Shown here one piece after another: positions 31,316 to 45,000 of a stretch of DNA of 64,000 bases. Location of the stretch: positions 30,161,740 through 30,225,739 of the forward strand of contig NC_087064.1 in NCBI RefSeq assembly GCF_963678635.1. The letters run 5' to 3'. Numbering within the stretch: position 1 is the first letter of the stretch; each line of letters opens with the position of its first letter. Source of the DNA: Symsagittifera roscoffensis (taxonomy: Eukaryota; Xenacoelomorpha; Acoela; Convolutidae). Under the pieces are notes generated by a model. That model made no database searches and had not been told where the DNA came from. It saw only the letters and a program-made list of their open reading frames with translations. Position numbers and translations under genes: made by a program.

Positions 31316-34300
31316 AAGAAAATTAAGAAGTTGTTTGAGAAACGTAGCAATTTCGAAAACGAACTTTATAAATGCCACGAAATAATTTTGGAATACATAG
31401 AGAGTCAGAGTCGTTGCTCAAAAATTGATACATATATTGAAAAATTTAGGAACTACATAGAACAAGCGGTCGAGGTAAATAATGAGTTGATTGATATTGC
31501 TGCTAAAAGTGCCAACCCCGACGAAATTATACCGATACAGGATATGTGGCTTCATAAGTTGACTCAAAGCAACAATAAAGTTTTACAGGAAGCTATCACA
31601 TATAAAACAAGTTTTGAGGCAGTAACAGAGCCGGACAACATAGATAGCAGCTCAAAAATTTCTCATCATTCTGGAAAAAGTGAAAAACCCCAGTCACATA
31701 AAACAGATACCCGCGCTGAATTGTCAAACCGAAGCAGCCCACATCAGCAATCGGGTTCTCAGAAATCTAGTCGTTATACCGCCGCTCCGTCGAAAACACT
31801 TTCTGAGAAAAAGCGCAATTTAATGATTTTAAAGAAACAACAAGAGGAACTTGAAAGGCAGGCAAAGGTGTCATTAAGACTTAAAGAGCAGCAAAACAAG
31901 ATAAAACAATATTTTTGAGAACAACAAACCAGTTTAGAGTTGGAAGAGTTGGCTGAAGAACACAGGAAACAACTGGCAGAAATTGAGTTGAAAGGGCTTG
32001 AGTTAGAAGATGAGTTGTCGGAAATCAGCGAGAATGCTGAGGAAAGTGGTTTAACTCGAATCTCTCCACAACTAACAATAGTCGAAAAGGATCGTACGCG
32101 TCACTGGGTCGAATCTGTCGACCACAATCAGCCTGACGCTGTTGTAGTTTCCAATCAAGAGCAGCACGTTCGTTCGACAGCTCCTGAGGAATCTTATCCT
32201 GCATCAACAAATTACATGGTCTCATCAAGTTTTACAGGAGTGAATAAGGGCCAGGCAGCTTCTAGTGATCCGAGGTTGAAATTCAGTAACCACATTCACG
32301 GGAGACAACATAATTTGTCGAATTTGGTCCAATCGCAGATTTCCGTTAACAATCCAGTAGGGTTACATCAGGTTATTCAACCTGTTGCTAATAATTTGCC
32401 GCAGCAAACTTTTTTGTCCACTCATCCGGTGCCAGGCAATCCAAACACAGGGTCAGTAGTCCCGGTAACTTCTGAATATTATTTTGTTCCGACAACATCT
32501 GCAGAAGTTCCTTTTGGTGTAGCAACGTTCGTCCCTGCATCAACAACAACTAATCAGGTTTCTTTAAGTCATCAAATTACAGGATCAATAGTAGCTGGCT
32601 ACCAAGCACCTGTAGTCCCATCACAACAACATATAGGTGTTTACCACTATAATCCTTATAGTAATTTGTGGAGACCAGCTGTTGCTGCCCCTTTAATGTC
32701 AGCTCAACAACACTACGTTCCTTCGACAACTGTTTTTTCCGCAGTAACTCCGATTGTTCCTCCGAATAATTTTGTTCCTTATACAAGTGGAGGGACTGTG
32801 TTCTTTGCGCAGCCTGAAAATTTTTCAAATGCTAATCAACCGTTCGTTCCTGATTGTCACGGTAACTTTTCGAGTTACACAGCGCCAACTCCCGGTAATT
32901 CACCTGGTGCAGACGTCGAGCGTCCACTTTCGACACGAGAGTTAGTTAATATACTCAAGCACAGCCGAAAAGATCATCTCCCTGAGTGGAAGCTGACCCA
33001 GTTCGATGGCAACCCACTTAATTGGCATGAGTGGTTTGGGCAGTTCATATCGACGATCAATTCAGCCATACTCAGTGACGATGAAAAGCTTACCTATCTG
33101 AAAACGCTCGTAGTGGATAAAGCAAAATCCGCAATCGCTGAGTATAGCTATAGCGGAGTACTATGTAAAGACGCATTAGCTACACTTCAAAGAAAATTCA
33201 GGCAGCCGCATGCTGTAGTAGGGGCTCATCTACATATATTGAGTAATTTTCCGCCGCTGAAAATGCATAACTCGGAAAGTGTAATTGGCTTTTCCTCTAC
33301 AATTTCTGGACTTGTTGCCGTATTCAAGTCTCTATCTTTTAACGATGACCTGAAAAGTGTTAACTTACTGAATCAGGCTGTGAGTAAGCTTGCCCCAAAC
33401 CTTAAGGAAGCATGGTCAATGCAAACCGTAAGACGCCAGTGGCATCGACCAACTCTGCTAGATTTCAACGAATGGCTTAAAGAAAAAGCGGAGGGTCATG
33501 AGAGGCTAAAAACAATTAATTCTAAAAGTAAGTCTGAAGAACCAGTGAAGCGGAAAGTAGGTACAAAATTGTTTGCTAGTAACGCAAAGGCAAGTGATAA
33601 GACTAAGGAAAAACCAAAACTCCCTCCATGTTCTGTATGTAAAGGTCACCATGCTCTTTGGAATTGCGCCGTATTCAAAGAGAAAAACGCTACGCAACGA
33701 GCGAAACATGTAGCCGAACAAAAACTTTGCTTTGCGTGTTTACAGAGCAATCACAGTTTTCGTAATTGTAGCAAGGCATGAAAGTGCCTCAAGCCAGATT
33801 GTGAAAGCACGCACAACGTGCTCTTACATGGAGCTGAGAACATTTTTCCTCCTAAGGATACTAAAATTTCCCCGGCGTCAAGTAACGCAAACACTAAACA
33901 TGTATCGACTAACGCTGCCGTCGGCGATTTTCATAGCCAGGAGTCAACTAAAGGCCTCCTGCCATTTGCATCCCTCGCCGTCTCTTTGGATGCGACGATT
34001 ACTAATGCCCTAGCTCTTTGCGATAGTGCTTCCACGCACTCATGGGTATCCGCCGATCTCGTAAAACGCCTCCATTTGGTTGGCACTCTCGTTAACCTCA
34101 CCATAAATGGATTCAATTCCACGAGCTTGATGAAAACTCATCAAGTAAGTTTTCAAGTTTCCGCCGAAACGAATAATAGTGAATTTTCGTTTTCTTTTCG
34201 AGCTTATGTTAAGGATCATATTCGCATTGGATCGGATAGCATAAGTATTCCTGAATTACAGGAAAAATACCCGCAGTTGGCTCCGATCAAACCTATACAT

Positions 34301-37300
34301 TATAAGTATGAGGACGTCGAAATAGTTATTGGACAGGATTTCTACCATGCCATAAGACCCATTGAGTACCTTCTGGGGGAGGACTCTATTTCACCGTGCG
34401 CCGTACGCCTTCCGATAGGTTGGGTTTTAAGTGGTCCGTTACCACCATCGTTTAAGTCGAACTCGTCTTGCTTTAAGTGTGTTGTCGAAGACATGACTCT
34501 TGTAGACCAAATTAAAACTTGGTATGAGTTGGAGTCATATGGAGCCTTCAAGCAGGTAGATGCCCGTTCCGCCGCCGACAAACGCGCTTTGTCCGTTTTG
34601 AAAAATGACACCTTTCACGATGGTGAGAGGTACATTGTACCAATGCTTTGGAACGATAAAGAAAGTACTTTACCGAATAACTATTTTTCATCTTTAGCTC
34701 AATTAAAGTCTTTGGAAAAGAGGCTAGATAAGGATCCATCGCTCCGTGAAAAATACGCCGAAACAATTAGAGAAGATATACAAAAAGGATATGTCATAAC
34801 CGTTAAGGCACACGATTCCGAATCGCGAGCCGATCGTGAGTGGTATCTCCTGCATCACCCGGTATTGAACCCGAATAAACCCGGTAAGATGCGCCGAGTC
34901 CTCAATGAGGCATCGAAGTGTCATGGCGCTTCCTTGAACAAATCTCTGTTGGTTGGCCCGGATCTCCTTCAAAACCTCATTTTTGTACTTTTGAGATTCC
35001 GTCGGCATAAATACGCCGTTTCAGCTGACATTGAAGGAATGTTTTTACAGGTTGGAGTCCGTGAAGAAGATCAACCTTCTCTTCTTTTTTTGTGGCGGGA
35101 GGACCCACATCAAGTGTGGTAGTTCACCAATATACGCGTCACATTTTTGGTGCTCGTGACTCGCCGACTTGTGCGAATTTTGCTTTGCAGAAGACTGCAT
35201 CGGATAATCAAGCTGAGTACCCCGAAGCTGCTTCGGCTGTTGTCGAGAAATTTTATATGGATGATTATCTGGATTCTTTTCAAAACAGGAATGAAGCCTT
35301 CAAATTAGGTAACGATTTAGTCTCGTTGCTTAAAGTAGGTGGGTTTTATCTGATTAAATTTGTCAGCAACGTGCCCGACGTAACAACCGCTCTTGATCCG
35401 GACAACCGTGAGTCCAATTCCTCTGTTAAAGATATTTGTGCGAGTCCAGACCAGTCGTCGCATGTTCTCGGTCTTAAGTGGGATCACGTAAAAGATACCT
35501 TAGTCGTTAGTAGAGGGGTTGATCGTCCACTAGACGAAGCAATCACTCAGCGTACCGTGTTGAGTTTTGTTTCCTCTGTTTTTGATCCAATTGGGTTAGT
35601 GGCTCCGTATACCGTGATGGCTCGCCTTCTATTAAAAGATATCTGGCGAATCAGTGGTTAAAATGGGACGATGATCTGCCAGAGGAAATCAAAAAGCAGT
35701 TCCTAGAGTGGCACTCAGGTCTTCATTTGTTAGCTTCTCTGACAATACCTCGCAGCTATTTCACTGACCCTTTCGACCGAATAGAACTTCACATTTTCGG
35801 TGATAGTTCGCAGGATGTTTTATGTGCCGTCGCTTTCCTTCGTGCGCGACTTGCTAGCTCGCATCAGACCGAATTAGCCTTTGTGTTTGGTAAAGCCCGC
35901 GTTGCGCCTATGAAAGCGCTATCTATTCCAAAGTTAGAATTTCAAGCAGCTCTTCTTGCAACCCGCTTAAAAGAAGAAATTTTGAAAGGTCTTTCGGATA
36001 TTTTCATGTGGACAGATAGTACCACTGTTCTTCAGTGGCTTAACTCCTGTAATAAACTACCCGTTTTTGTTGGTAATCGCACTGGTGAGATTCTGGAGTC
36101 TACCACCACTGATCAGTGGCATCACATACTTAGCGGTGATAACCCAGCTGATACCGGTACACGAGGGATTTCTTCGGAAGCCCTCAAGGAAAGCAGCTGG
36201 GTTAATGGCCCTAGTATACTGAGGACGACTGAATGGCCGTACAAGCCCGATACAAGGGTTATTGATAAAATAAGACTCAAAGGACCTTCATGTGATATCG
36301 ACATTTGTCTGAAGATTCGTCAAATTTCGTCGTCGATGTTTTGACAGAGAAAATTATTCCATTCGAAAAATGGGAGAGATTCAATTCAATGGTAAAATAA
36401 AAACAAACAGTAGCATTTTTCTTAAGATGGCTGCCATCCCATAAACATTTCTGGTCGAGTATATTAGAAATTACAGACCCGTTTCAAATGAATATTGCTG
36501 AACAGAAGCTCATTTACCTGTCCCAGGGTGAAACATTCCCTAGTGAGCTAAAACTACTAAGATCCGGTAAAGTTATCACGAAGAATAGTCGGATCGCCAA
36601 GTATTCGCCGTTCATTGGACCAGCTGGCATCCTTCGCTCGACTGGACGCATCAGCCGCTCGGTTAATACCGATTTCGATAGCAAGCATCCGATTATACTT
36701 GATGCACGTCACGCGGTTGTTCGGTTATTGGTTAAACACTTGCACGGAAGGAATTTCCATTAAGGCTTGGATTACATGCGTGCGGTGGTTAACTTGAAAT
36801 ACGTTGTGTTAAATTTGCGATGGTTGCTGCGAATCATTGAAAAAATTTGCGTTGTGTGCCGAAAACACAAAGCGCAAACCGTAATTCATATGATGGCTGA
36901 TCTGCCCATTGAAAGGCTGGGTTACAAGCAACCTCCTTTCTCTAACACAGGTGTCGACTACTTTGGGCCGTTCCTAGTTTCAATCCGGAGAAGTACGGAA
37001 AAGAGGTGGGGTTTTTTGTTCAATTGTCTCACCACTAGAGCGGTGCACATTGAAGTGGCCCCCTCGCTCGACACAAGCTCTTGTGTGATGGGCGTGGAGA
37101 GGTTTATTGCACGTCGCGGTACTCCGACTACCATCATGTCCGACAACGGCAGGAACTTTGTTGGCGCTCAGAAAGAGAGTTGGAACAAGCGTTGAGAGTT
37201 GGAACAAGCTCGCACCCGCTGTTTTTGTTCAGAAAAGGATCAAGTGGAAATTGTATCCACCCAGCGCACCGCACCATGGTGGCTCCTGGGAGCGATTAGT

Positions 37301-37855
37301 TCGGAGTGTCAAGCGCGTTTTGTATGACATCCTAGGCAACAGGAGAGTAACTGAGGAGATTCTAAGAACCACGCTGTGCCTTGTTGAGCAATCACTTAAC
37401 GCTAGACCGATAACAGCCGTTAGTTTCATTCCGCTAGATCTAGAGGCGTTGATCCCGAATCATTTTATCCTTGGTCAACACGCAGCGAGTTTTCCGTCGC
37501 TAAGTTTCAAAGAAAACTTCGACCATAAGAAGCGGTTCGCCAGAGCGCAATCATACGCTAACGCAATATGGACACGGTGGATGCGGAATACATTCCTTCC
37601 CTCAATAGGAGGGCAAAGTGGCACAACCAGTCAGATGTTAAGTTGAAAGCCGGCAACTTGGTTTGGGTCATAGAGCCTGACACTCCACGTGGACATTATC
37701 CACTCGCACGTGTCCTAAGACTGCACTATGGCAAGAACGGATGCGCGAGATTCGCCGACATAAAGACCGTTACGAGCGAACTGACCCGCCCGACCGTAAA
37801 GCTCGCTCCCGTTCTTCCTTGTTTAGGGGTGGAGGATGTTGGAGCGCAAATGTAA
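31316..37855 (+). pseudogene. gag-pol pseudogene of BEL element 2
   Basis: Gag begins in a coiled-coil-rich region (31316-32050), then a long Pro/Gln/Thr-rich part (32050-32930), a capsid-like part (32940-33520) and two CCHC-type knuckles (about 33630-33670 and 33730-33775). Protease has DSAS near 34022, reverse transcriptase YMDD at 35254-35265, RNase H acidic sites near 35800 and 36010, and integrase an HHCC site (36700-36870) with core residues D (about 36956), D (about 37142) and E (about 37290). Breaks: TGA 31916, TGA 33779, a frameshift near 35100, TAA 35659 with a one-base loss, damage at 36310-36400, TAA 36761, and a short GAGTTGGAACAAGC duplication near 37180 that shifts frame. Gag and pol form one frame apart from these breaks. 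Confidence 0.93.
37825..37836 (+). other. polypurine tract of BEL element 2
   Basis: AGGGGTGGAGGA lies directly before the TG of the 3' LTR. One T interrupts the purines. Confidence 0.75.
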
Positions 37856-38292
37856 GCGAGAGTACAAATGCATATAAATATAAATGCATATTAAATGAGC
37901 ACAGTTGGCCGAGTGGCCTAAGCTACAATAAATCCCACTATATAGACTCGACAGTTGACGTAGGTTCGAGTCCCCCACCTGCCCATGTATTAATATACTA
38001 AAAAAGGGGGTTATATCCTATTTTAACTGTTTTTTGATTCTAATTCGGTTCAGTCTTGATTAAGGCTGACCGCTAAAAAAGAGCTATTTGTCTCAAGGAC
38101 ATTACCGACCGGTTCTTGCGGCTAGCTTGCGCCAATTTGTTATTGAAGCTGTGAATTGGTGACGAATATTATTGAAGTTATACGATGTTTATGCTCGACG
38201 GAGATTATGATGAGATTTTGCCGATAAATGCTCTCATTAATTTAAACTTCTGGATCCTTCATATTTGTTGATTTACGGAGATTGAGCGCACA
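37837..38292 (+). repeat. 3' LTR of BEL element 2
   Basis: 456 bp, TGTTGGAGCGC to ATTGAGCGCACA. Box A TTGGCCGAGTGG is at 37905-37916 and box B GGTTCGAGTCC at 37963-37973; the hairpin is at 38051-38068. About 19 differences from the 5' LTR were counted by eye. Confidence 0.94.
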
Positions 38293-38746
38293 ACTACGTT
38301 CATCGACTCTTAATCACAGCTTAAATAACTTATAAAACTTAAGCTAAATGCGTCAATGCCTTTAAGATAATATAAAAATTAAGCTCGAAAGTGACTTAAA
38401 AATTTGGAAATGGTCGGAAAAAACAGCACAACTATTTCGTCACTTTCTTCGAAAATCAGAACAACAGAATTCAGTATAACGCAAATTAAAATGACAGATA
38501 GTTTCGAAAAATGATAGATAGTTTCAAACTGAATTCTTTATACAAATATACACACTAATGAACATATTATATATTTTCTACAAAAACTGTACACGGTAAG
38601 TTGAAGCAACTCAAACATTATTTTAAAAAAAATACTTTTTTTTGCGATTCAGAATCATAGAATAGTTATGATAAAAACACAGTTTCGGCTAGTTAGCCAA
38701 TTGTTGGAAATTCGGCTGAAAGTCGTTCGACTTTTTGATTAAAAAA
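38293..38746. other. end of repeat family A copy 1 and dynein 3' flank
   Basis: 38293-38297 is the right target duplication. ACTACGTTCATCGACTCTTAA (to about 38315) completes the interrupted family A copy. The rest is AT-rich and should hold the 3' UTR of the minus-strand dynein gene. I do not see a clear AATAAA on that strand. Confidence 0.6.
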
Positions 38747-39005
38747 CTAGTCGTCCAACTGGCACAGTAAAGCCACTCCTCGTTTGATCCAGTGTGCAGG
38801 CTGCTTATCAGTTGGCAGTTTGATCGTTAAGACGAAATTGGTTGAGTGTCCAGTAGTTGAGAGTGTTCCCTTTCGCTCCGAGGTCTTGTAAAGGGGACAC
38901 TCGTAGACCAGACTGTCGCTCGCGTCCGATATCTTAATTGGGGTCACTTGAATAACTGGCATGGGGTCGAATAGGACTTTGGGATGTGATTCGGCAAGAA
39001 CTCCC
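38747..39005 (-). CDS. dynein exon 28, last exon and stop
   Basis: [37 protein letters not shown] and [14 protein letters not shown] before TAG (38747-38749). This is the usual C-terminal end of inner-arm heavy chains. Confidence 0.94.
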
Positions 39006-42000
39006 CTAAAACAAACATTTTTCTTGAGTTTTGTAGATGAAAGCTCTCGTTCCTGTCCCCTTCGATCCTCTCTTAATGTACATTTTCATTTGAAAATTTG
39101 CGTTTTAACGTGTGATGGGAGATATTTATTCTTGTCAAAAAACTATCAATTAACGTGTAAGCTAAATTATAATTTCGATTACTAAGAATTCTTGATTTCG
39201 AAGACTAAAAAGCCATAATGATGAAATAACAAGAACTCGTCTTGATGAACAATAACATCGGAACATACGAATTTTGAGAAAAACTTCCTTACTAATAAAC
39301 TTCATTGAATACACTACGGAAACAACGTAACTGTAGAAGTTCAATGGACTCAATTTTTCTCAACTAACCTGTCTCTGTTCCATCGGCAGCCGTCTAGGAA
39401 TACTCCGTTAACATAAACTCCGTCTTCGGGACTGGAGTCCATGCTGTCCTCCCGAAGCAACTAAAACCAGATTTCCAGTCATTACTAAGCATGATTGAGT
39501 ACATTGCCCAAGATACGAGGGCTTGTGAAAAAAGATGGTGCTGTCCCATGTAGCAGCCCATCAGGTTACAAAAAAAAATGAGAACCCTTGAAATAAGATA
39601 ATTGCTCAATTTTGGTATCCATAGTTTAGTACAGACTCTGTACTTAAAGTTAGATGCCCAAATTTAGCAAGTTTTTTAATGGTAATATTTTTTTAATGTT
39701 AAAATGTTTTTACTAGAGAAGCTGAAATAGAACAGAAACCATCTGAGTGGCTATGATGATGTTCTGAAACAAGGTTTTAACCACATATTGTCATTGTGAA
39801 AATGACAACGTGAATAATTTCATTTCAAAACAAGAATTAGACAAATCACTCGATACCGCCAGAAGAATAAAATCACTTAAAAAAAATTAACGCGAAATGA
39901 CAAAAATTAAAATCTGTGCGAATACGGACAGGACACTATATAATTCTCTAATTAATTTCAATATGAATATCAATAAAGAAATTTTAATCGAGCCTAACCA
40001 GTCTATAGACAATCTCATGCATAAAATCAGAGATACTTATTTAATTCATCGCGACTACTTCAACAAATTGTTTTGGTAAAACATTTTTGAGTAGTTTTTG
40101 TTTTTTAATAACTGAACTATAAAGCGAAAACCCAAAAAACATCGTACTAACTGAAATAAAGCAAATAAAAAAAAACATAATTTTCACGTCTAAAAATTGT
40201 TTTTTTTTCTGCTACTTTTCTTTGCTTGTAAAAACTACTGTACAAATATATCAATTAGATGCATGATAAAGGAACTGTAAGATTTTGAAATTTGTTAATT
40301 TTTTTTTCTATAAGTCATTTAAATTTTTTTCAGTATAAATAAAATTTAGAGTAAAGAATCAGGTCCATATAAGACAGTACTTAATAAAAAGTTCTCAGCG
40401 GCGCTTCAACAGGTTGAATTACCTTCTGCGCTTGCTCAAGTTGGTGCTCTATCAATGATAAGTTCTCTATATTATTGGATTATTGCACTACTTGAAACAG
40501 ATTTCCAGCCATTACAAAGCATGATTGAGTACAATGAGCAAGATACGTGGGCTTGTGAAAAAAAAAATGGTGCTATCCCATGTAGCAGCCCATCAGGTTA
40601 CAAACAAAAATGAGGACCCTTGAAAAAGATTACTGCTCAATTTTGGGATCCATAGTTTAGTACAGACTCTGTACTTAAAATTAGATACCCAAATTTAGCG
40701 AAACTTTTTTAATGGTAATATTTTTTTACTGTTAAAATGTTTTTACTACAGAAGCTGAAACAGAATAGAAACTATCTGAGTGGCTATGATGGTGATCTGA
40801 AACAAGGTTTTAACTACATATTGTCATTGTGAAAATGACAACGTGAGTAATTTCATTTCAAAACAAGAATTAGACAAATCACTCGATACCACTAAAAGAA
40901 TAAAATCACTAACAAAAAAATTAACGCGAAATAACAAAAAATTAATATCTGTGCTAATACGGACGCTATATAATTCTCTAATTAATTTGAATATGAATAT
41001 CAAAAAAGAAATTTTAATCGAGCCTAACCAGTCTATAGACAATCTTATGCATAAAATCAGAGATACTTATTTAATTTATTGCGACTACTTCAACAAACTG
41101 TTTTGGTAAAAAGTTTTGAGTAGTTTTTGTTTTTTAATAACTGAAATATAAAGCGAACACCCAAAAAAACATCGTACTAACTGAAATAAAGCAAATAATG
41201 AAAAATATAATTTTCAAGTCTGAAAATTGTTTTTTTTTGCTACTTTTCTTTGCTTGTAATGACTACTGTAAAATTATATCAATTAGATGCATAATAAAGG
41301 AACTGTAAGATTTTGAAATTTATTTTTTTTTTTTTCTCTATAAGTCCATTAAATTTTTTTCCAGTATAAATGTTACTTAGATTAAAGAATCAGGTCCATA
41401 TAAGACAGTACTTAATAGAAAGTTCTCAGCGGCGCTTCAACAGGTTGAATTACCTTCTGCGCTTGCTCAAGTTGGTGCTCTATCAATGATAAGTTCTCTA
41501 TATTATTGGATTATTGCACTACTTGAAACAAATTTATTTATTTATTATTATTATAAGCTCTTGCTCTGACTTTGAATGCGTAGGTGAGTGCGTCGATGGG
41601 TATGACATATTTCCTGGCGTAGTTCTGCATGGAGCCAGTGAGGAAGGCCTGGGTGAAGAAGAAGCCAGACAGCCAGAAAGTATGCGGCTTACCCTTCTCA
41701 TACCACTCCTAGGAAAATGTCTTTTGATTAGTATAACTCATTTCGTTTTTTAAAAAAAACAATGATTAACTAGTTCAAGTAATCATAATTTTTTTTCATT
41801 TATGTATTTCACTGAAAACGGACACGAATCAAGTTAACATCTTCACTCCAGTTAACATCTTCACCCTACAAGAAAGTGGAGGGCGTTAAATTGGTCCACG
41901 GACAGTTTTGGAAGCTAAGATACGGCAATAAGGAAGCTTAAATAGTCCTTTCGACAAAAAAATTTATCTCAAAAATGATGATATATACCCATTGAGAAAC

Positions 42001-45000
42001 ATACCTGCAAGAACTCAAGTCTCTTAACTAGGTCCTCTATGTATCCAGCCAGTGGCTTGAGGGAAGGATAGGACTTCTTGGCCCAGATGGCTGGCACTTT
42101 GTTGATCATGAGACTCTGAGACACCGTCTCCAAGTCAGCATTCATCACCACCAGTCCCTTCACCGCCTTCTGCAGATTGGTCAGGGTACTCTTGATCACC
42201 TTCGTCAAACTGAAAAATAAATGTTTATTTTTTAAATTCAAATCAGAATCAAAATCAACGCAAAAATTGTCTAAAATGAGAAGTGAAAAGATCATTTTAA
42301 ACCATTACTGCGCTCATGCATAAAACCTAGTGTTTTGAAGGTCGACTTCAAGCGGTAAATAGTGACAGCAAAAACCTCTTCTTTTCCGAGCATTTGTTCG
42401 ATTCACCAAAACTATTATGAGAATAGAAGGTTTTTGGACACTATAAACTGAATTTTTGATTGAAAATCAGTTTGGAATACTCACTTGTTGAATCTCTCCA
42501 TCTCCTGCACGAGTACAGTGTTCATACTTTCTGCATAAGTGACAGGGTACTTCTTGGAGGCCTGCTCAAGGTCAAACTCAGGCGGCAGCTGAAACAAAAA
42601 TGAGCTTCCAAAACTTTTTGTTCCATCAGAAGTAAGAAAGATAATTCAAGATTTTTTTTGCAGTGTGTTAGGTAGGTTGCTTATTCAAAAAGTAAAACTC
42701 AACTTTCTCAAGTTTTTTTTCATAAATTTGAGGTGTACATCGAAAAAGTATAGTTAAGAGTAAGACAATGAATATTTTCACGCATATCTGACACTCTGAC
42801 ATACTTTATCATATACACTTTGGACTGTCTCCAGCAGTTTCCGCTCTGCCTCTGGATCTGCCCCTCCACTGGACCCGCCCTGGGTGAGGAGGACACTGTC
42901 GAACAGCAGTTTAGTCTCCTGTAGCTCCCTCGCGATGTCCACGTTGTCGTGCATCCCGAATATGTCCGGCAGCTGCGTCTGCGGCAAACCCTGCAAGCAA
43001 ATTGAATTTCTATAGAACTGTATCTTTTTGTATTCATTTTTAGCGAACTTTTCATTGGAATAAGACTTTATAGTTACAAAGCATAAAAAGATCTTTGAAC
43101 GGAAGTTTTATTGACAAGATCTAACGAAGCAGCTATAAGAACCTATAAATATCATCCACATAACTTTCTTTTTAAAAGTTATATTAGCCAAACATTAAGG
43201 GCGGTTTTTTGCTCATCAGTTTACGGGATCGCCTTGAAATTTCGCCTCTAAAATTTCACTAAATCTTTAATTTATGAAATTAATAAATAATTGAAATATA
43301 GTAGTGACCTTGATGAATGCGATGTAGTCGTCGTACTCTCCTTTGGGAGGGACTGGGTAGTTGTTGGATCCACTGAACTTGTGTTTGGGGTCTGTGATGA
43401 CCAGTGGGTTTATGTAGTCGTCCAGGATGGAGGTGAGACACCGTCTGTCTCTGTCGTCAGTCACCCTCCCCCCGTAATTACATTCTCCCACCAGGTACGC
43501 TATGGCCGCCCACTGCACTTCGTCGTACTCATTCAGGAACATCTACAGTGGACAAAAAAAACATATTTTTTATGAAAGACGGGTTGATTTATCAATAAAT
43601 CTTTAGCGTTTACCCCTGCAGAAAAACTATTCAAAGTATGCCACAAACGATCAGCGACTTTTGGAAATTTTGGACAGTAGTTTACTAAAATACGCCATCT
43701 GAAGGGCGGTATTTTCATACTTTAACCAGCTTGTATTACTAGATTATATTAGTAAAACAAAAAATATTTTGCTGTACAAAATATCAACAGAAGCTCTGCG
43801 TTGTTACCTGCAGCTGTCTGACAGATATGCGCATGTCTGACTCATTGAACCCGTAGGCAATGTTCCACCCGAGGGGTCCGAACTTCCTCCTCTCTTGAAC
43901 AATAGCATGGAAGAAACAAAGACTGAACAACAGCTTCTCCCATTGCTGAAATTCACGTCATATAGGATAAAACATAAATCAGTGAAGTTCTTTTTTCATT
44001 CGAGACAGCATTATTAGCAGCACTTAATCAAACAAGAATTATAATTACAACCAAAAAAAACTTAGTACTAGTACTTTTTCATGGGGTAAAAAATATTGTT
44101 TTTCCTTTTTACCACTTTTTTTCGAAAAATTAACATAATTTTTGCTCATATGTAAGGAGTTTGCAGTGAGGGAACTTTGAAATCACGCCATTTTGATTTT
44201 CGACAACCATTCGAATAATTCTAGCAAAAAGAAACACTTTTACTCACATCCTCCTTTTCAGGACAGCCGGCGAAGAATTCTGGGTCACTAATGGGGTCAG
44301 CGAGGAAGGACTGGAGTAAGTTCTGTCTCAGTCCGGTGGGGGGCTCATTAGTCATCTTCACACTGTTCTGCAGCACAGTCACTGGGAACTTAGGGGAGGG
44401 GTAACTAGTCAGCCACAGTCTAAAAATAGAACAGAGGGGTCCTTTAAAATATGTTTACACGTATTGCAATATAAGTATACTGTTTTACAATATAAGATAA
44501 TTCAATGATAAACACAGCGGCGAAGCTGCACTTCGCAAACACTAACGAGAACACGACAAAAAAGCAGTTTTATAAAGTGAAATAAGAAAAGATAGAAATA
44601 AGCCTCGAATTAGAAAAAATTTGCTACGTATGGGCTTCGAACCTGCGACCTCCAGAATTGGAGACACACGCCCTTCCCTCTCGCCAAAGATCTCTTAACA
44701 AACCGATAAAACTTATCCCAAAAAAAACAGCTACATATGCTAACAAATTGCCAATGCGATAATAATTATTTTTTTAATTATGAATATAATCATCAAGCTT
44801 CGATTTTTCAATGGTAATAAAAAAATGCCATGCAGCAAAAGTGGCACCAAATACAAATTGATACAATTTTGTAAGTATTAGTTTGGAAAATAACAAACTG
44901 AAGCCATCCACACTAATTATGCATGTAAAAAATTGGAGAGCATAAAGGCACATTTTGTATAAATTATGTATTTCAAAAAATTGCAATTACTAAATTAGAA

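Larger units (their letters stand above)
28876..38292 (+). mobile_element. BEL/Pao LTR retrotransposon, full length (element 2)
   Basis: The element is 9417 bp between two 456-bp LTRs and is flanked by ACTAC. In order it has the 5' LTR, a primer-binding site, a 1.25-kb leader, an extra ORF (30590-31225), gag, protease, reverse transcriptase, RNase H, integrase, a polypurine tract and the 3' LTR. By eye the LTRs differ at about 19 positions (about 4%), so the insertion is not recent. Several stops and frameshifts in gag-pol show it is no longer autonomous. It inserted into a family A repeat, and its direction is opposite to the dynein gene that ends 455 bp downstream. Confidence 0.95.

Noticed and set aside
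43291-43575. 94-codon open frame on the plus strand
   Set aside because: Exact antisense of dynein exon 22; a shadow.
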